47,525 nucleotides of DNA, taken from NCBI GenBank assembly GCA_937127435.1, contig CAKZLZ010000095.1, forward strand, positions 1-47,525. Reading direction: 5' to 3'. Positions 45,289 to 47,525 of the stretch are shown in pieces; the stretch's first letter is position 1, and every line of letters starts with the position of its first letter. The position numbers were made by a program, and so were the translations under genes. The notes under the pieces were generated by a model. It did not search any database, had not been told where the DNA came from, and saw only the letters and a program-made list of their open reading frames with translations. The stretch is from an uncultured Verrucomicrobiota bacterium (lineage in GTDB: Bacteria; Verrucomicrobiota; Kiritimatiellia; SS1-B-03-39; UBA6053).

Positions 45289-47525
45289 CAGTCCAGATAA
45301 CTATCTTTGTAAGTGTACACGGTCAAATGTTTCCGGACCTCATCCAAACTCATCTCTTGCTTCGGTCGAAGGATGACTTGCTTGACCTCCCCGGGAAACA
45401 AATCGAAAAAATTATCACTCACGCGGTGTTCGAGACCTTCGCTCAGGTTGAGATAAATCTGATACGCAATCACATCACTGGTCAGCTCAATTTCAAAAGT
45501 CCCCGCTTCAACGCCTTCCTGCACGTGGGCGCTTACCTTCGCATCCTGAAATTCCACTCCCCGGGGCGTGGTCATAAAGGTGGTATTTACGCTGGGTTCA
45601 ACCCCTTCCGCTTCGAGGCGGGTGCGGAGCACCAGGTCGGCACGCCCCTGTGCTTCAATCGCAGCCGCGGGCAACAGTTTTTTCCGGCACACCGCTTTCC
45701 CATAACGCAATGAAAGATCCTGCTGTCCGCTTTCCAGCACTTTGTTCTGCGCCACCGACCACAGCTCCCAACCTAACCGGCCCTTTGCAGGAGAAGGTGC
45801 ATCAAACACGGTGTGAATTTCAAATCCGCTCACCGAACTGAGCAGGGTGTTGGTGCTGCGGTGAATTTCTTCGCCGCCGATCACCTTCACCGATACCAGG
45901 GCCGGGGCAAAGAAACGTTTGGCGCTATAATGCAAAGCCTTCCACCGTCCGCCGAAATCAATACTCGACCAGGATGCCACCGGCCAGCAATCGTTGATCT
46001 GCCAGTAGAGCGCCCCCATGGTGCGGGGCATATTGCGGCGCATGTGTTCGATGCCGAATCGTAAACAGTGTGCCTGCATAATTTGGGAGAGATACACTGT
46101 AGCTTCGTAATCCTTGGGGAAACGGAAGAGCGCAGAAATATAATGAAAAATGATCTGATTGCCGCCGCCGTTTTTCTGGTGGTTGTCCATCTCCGGGCCA
46201 AACAAATTCTGACTGTCGGTAAACGTGCGTGCGGTTTCAACATGGGGATAAGCCTGCATCCCGAATTCGGAGAAGAACCGGTGGTATTGCTTCTCATAAT
46301 CGGTAATCGGCGCCCGGCTGTGCCAGACACCCCAGTAGTGGGCATCACCGGATTCCGGATTGCGGGTGTCCCCGTAGCGGTCGTCCGGGTTATGTTCCGA
46401 ACTGGAAATATAGCGTGCACCGGGCAATCCTTTCTCCAGACATTTGGGAATGAGATTCACAAAAATACGCTCGTAGTCCGCACGCAGCTTTTTGCTTTTG
46501 CAGAAATCCTGTTTGAACATCTGCTCATTCTCATTATTGCCGCACCACAGCGCAATATGACTGTAGTTCCGCAGGCGGCGAATCTGGTATTCAACCTCGG
46601 CTTTCACCTGTTTGACAAAGGCGGGATCCCCCGGATAAATGGAGCAGCCAAACATAAAATCCTGCCACACCAGCAAGCCCCGCTCCAGACAGCCTTCGTA
46701 GAAACTGTCCGATTCATAAATGCCGCCTCCCCATACCCTGAGCATGTTCATGTTGGCATCCACCGCCGAGTCCAGGAGATCCGGAATCAGCGCTTCCCCC
46801 TCATTTACAAAACTGTGGGCGGGAATCCAGTTGGCCCCTTTGGCAAACAGCGCTTTGCCATTAATGACGAACTGAAAACTGGTGCCCCATTTATCGGCAT
46901 GTTGATCCAGCTCAATTTTACATAACCCGATTCGGTGGGTGACATTGTCCAGCACCCGTTCCCCATCAAGCAACTCCACTGTGACTTCATAAAGCGGCTG
47001 ATCCCCATGACCGTTCGGCCACCACAACGCCGGCTTCTTCACCTGCAAACATGCCACATCCTTCAATGCGGCTTCCCGGGTGGCCACCACCTCTCCGTTC
47101 AGACTGAGTGTAACCCGGCTGGAAAATGCTTTCCCCTTTTTCTCTCCGGTTAAAGAAACCTGCAGTTCGCAACTTTTGCCCTGCCACTCCTGATGGATCC
47201 GCACATCCTGAATCCGGTTCCCGGACCAGCCCTCCAGATACATCGGACGCCAAATTCCGGAGGTCGCCAGGCGGGGACCCCAATCCCAACCGAAAGAACA
47301 CTGTTGCTTACGCAACTGGGTTCGTCCGCCTCTGTAATCGCAGGTCATCGGCACGCGCTCGGGTTGACGTTTGTTGATCGCATCATCGGGATTATAGAAG
47401 TGGATCTCCAATTGATTCTTTCCCTTTTTAAGCAAGCTTTTCACCGGAAGCCGGTAGCCCACAAACATATTATCCGTTCGGGCAATCTCCTGCCCGTTCA
47501 AGCGGAGGGTGGTAATGGTGTCCAG
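45288..47525 (-). CDS. GH2 beta-mannosidase (partial, N-terminus beyond right edge)
   Basis: At least 745 residues are present, open to the window edge; the frame continues upstream of the TTG at 47501 with LDTITTLRLNG, the usual beta-mannosidase jelly-roll sequence. Domain order is GH2 sugar-binding (NMFVGYRLPV, FGWDWGPRLATSGIWRPMYL), an immunoglobulin-like domain, then the TIM barrel with the acid/base Glu in ALWCGNNENEQMF and the nucleophile Glu in FFSEFGMQAYP. The C-terminus has accessory beta domains. It releases terminal beta-mannose from polysaccharides. It is coupled by a one-base overlap to two sulfatase genes, suggesting a sulfated mannan-containing substrate. Confidence 0.95.
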   Translation of the reverse strand: MDTITTLRLNGQEIARTDNMFVGYRLPVKSLLKKGKNQLEIHFYNPDDAINKRQPERVPMTCDYRGGRTQLRKQQCSFGWDWGPRLATSGIWRPMYLEGWSGNRIQDVRIHQEWQGKSCELQVSLTGEKKGKAFSSRVTLSLNGEVVATREAALKDVACLQVKKPALWWPNGHGDQPLYEVTVELLDGERVLDNVTHRIGLCKIELDQHADKWGTSFQFVINGKALFAKGANWIPAHSFVNEGEALIPDLLDSAVDANMNMLRVWGGGIYESDSFYEGCLERGLLVWQDFMFGCSIYPGDPAFVKQVKAEVEYQIRRLRNYSHIALWCGNNENEQMFKQDFCKSKKLRADYERIFVNLIPKCLEKGLPGARYISSSEHNPDDRYGDTRNPESGDAHYWGVWHSRAPITDYEKQYHRFFSEFGMQAYPHVETARTFTDSQNLFGPEMDNHQKNGGGNQIIFHYISALFRFPKDYEATVYLSQIMQAHCLRFGIEHMRRNMPRTMGALYWQINDCWPVASWSSIDFGGRWKALHYSAKRFFAPALVSVKVIGGEEIHRSTNTLLSSVSGFEIHTVFDAPSPAKGRLGWELWSVAQNKVLESGQQDLSLRYGKAVCRKKLLPAAAIEAQGRADLVLRTRLEAEGVEPSVNTTFMTTPRGVEFQDAKVSAHVQEGVEAGTFEIELTSDVIAYQIYLNLSEGLEHRVSDNFFDLFPGEVKQVILRPKQEMSLDEVRKHLTVYTYKDSYLD

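Overview
The window looks like chromosomal DNA of a heterotrophic member of the PVC group, most likely Verrucomicrobiota (Opitutae/Puniceicoccales-like) or a close relative such as Kiritimatiellota. This is inference from gene content: paired formylglycine-type sulfatases behind a GH2 beta-mannosidase, a XylR-type regulator (LacI-like sensor fused to an AraC HTH), a Tad pilus locus with FHA and PEGA proteins, and intergenic DNA rich in palindromic repeats. No rRNA, tRNA or CRISPR array was seen. Most genes are tightly packed, with many 1-4 bp start/stop overlaps.

Layout. 1-660: no gene; a long inverted repeat and a cluster of GC-rich palindromes. 662-1294: YdeI/DUF1801-type protein. 1295-2157: no gene; an 11-bp tandem repeat and a hairpin-rich element bounded by 22-bp inverted repeats. 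2158-5544 (minus): SpoU methyltransferase, Ca2+/cation antiporter and two exported proteins in one run. 5628-7208: SerA. 7449-8155: a small membrane protein and an EF-hand protein that has its own terminator. 8342-15274 (plus): outer-membrane factor, MacA-like adaptor, MacB ATPase, MacB permease, then a response regulator and histidine kinase, forming a tripartite exporter with an adjacent two-component system.

15388-27351 (plus) is the most distinctive region. It is a Tad (Flp-type) pilus locus with two Flp-like prepilins, two TadE-like pseudopilins, a TadG-like protein, an unrecognised exported protein, CpaB, an FHA-TadA fusion ATPase, TadB, TadC, an FHA-transmembrane protein, a five-repeat PEGA lipoprotein and a rhomboid protease. 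It lacks a secretin, a TadZ/CpaE ATPase and a TadV/CpaA prepilin peptidase within the window. A strong hairpin after the second pilin gene covers the ribosome-binding site of the next gene, which would help make pilin in excess of the minor subunits.

27413-39262: DNA-repair and envelope genes. These are an AddA-like helicase-nuclease without AddB, a DUF2007-like protein, a 29-residue basic protein, a lipoprotein, a membrane thioredoxin, RuvA, a divergent NamZ/DUF1343 protein, a hybrid sensor kinase, a ComEC with an eroded metallo-beta-lactamase site, and ThiD. 39263-47525: a possible SDR fragment, the XylR-type regulator, divergent GDP-L-fucose biosynthesis genes (gmd, fcl), and a coupled minus-strand operon of beta-mannosidase and two sulfatases that runs off the right edge.
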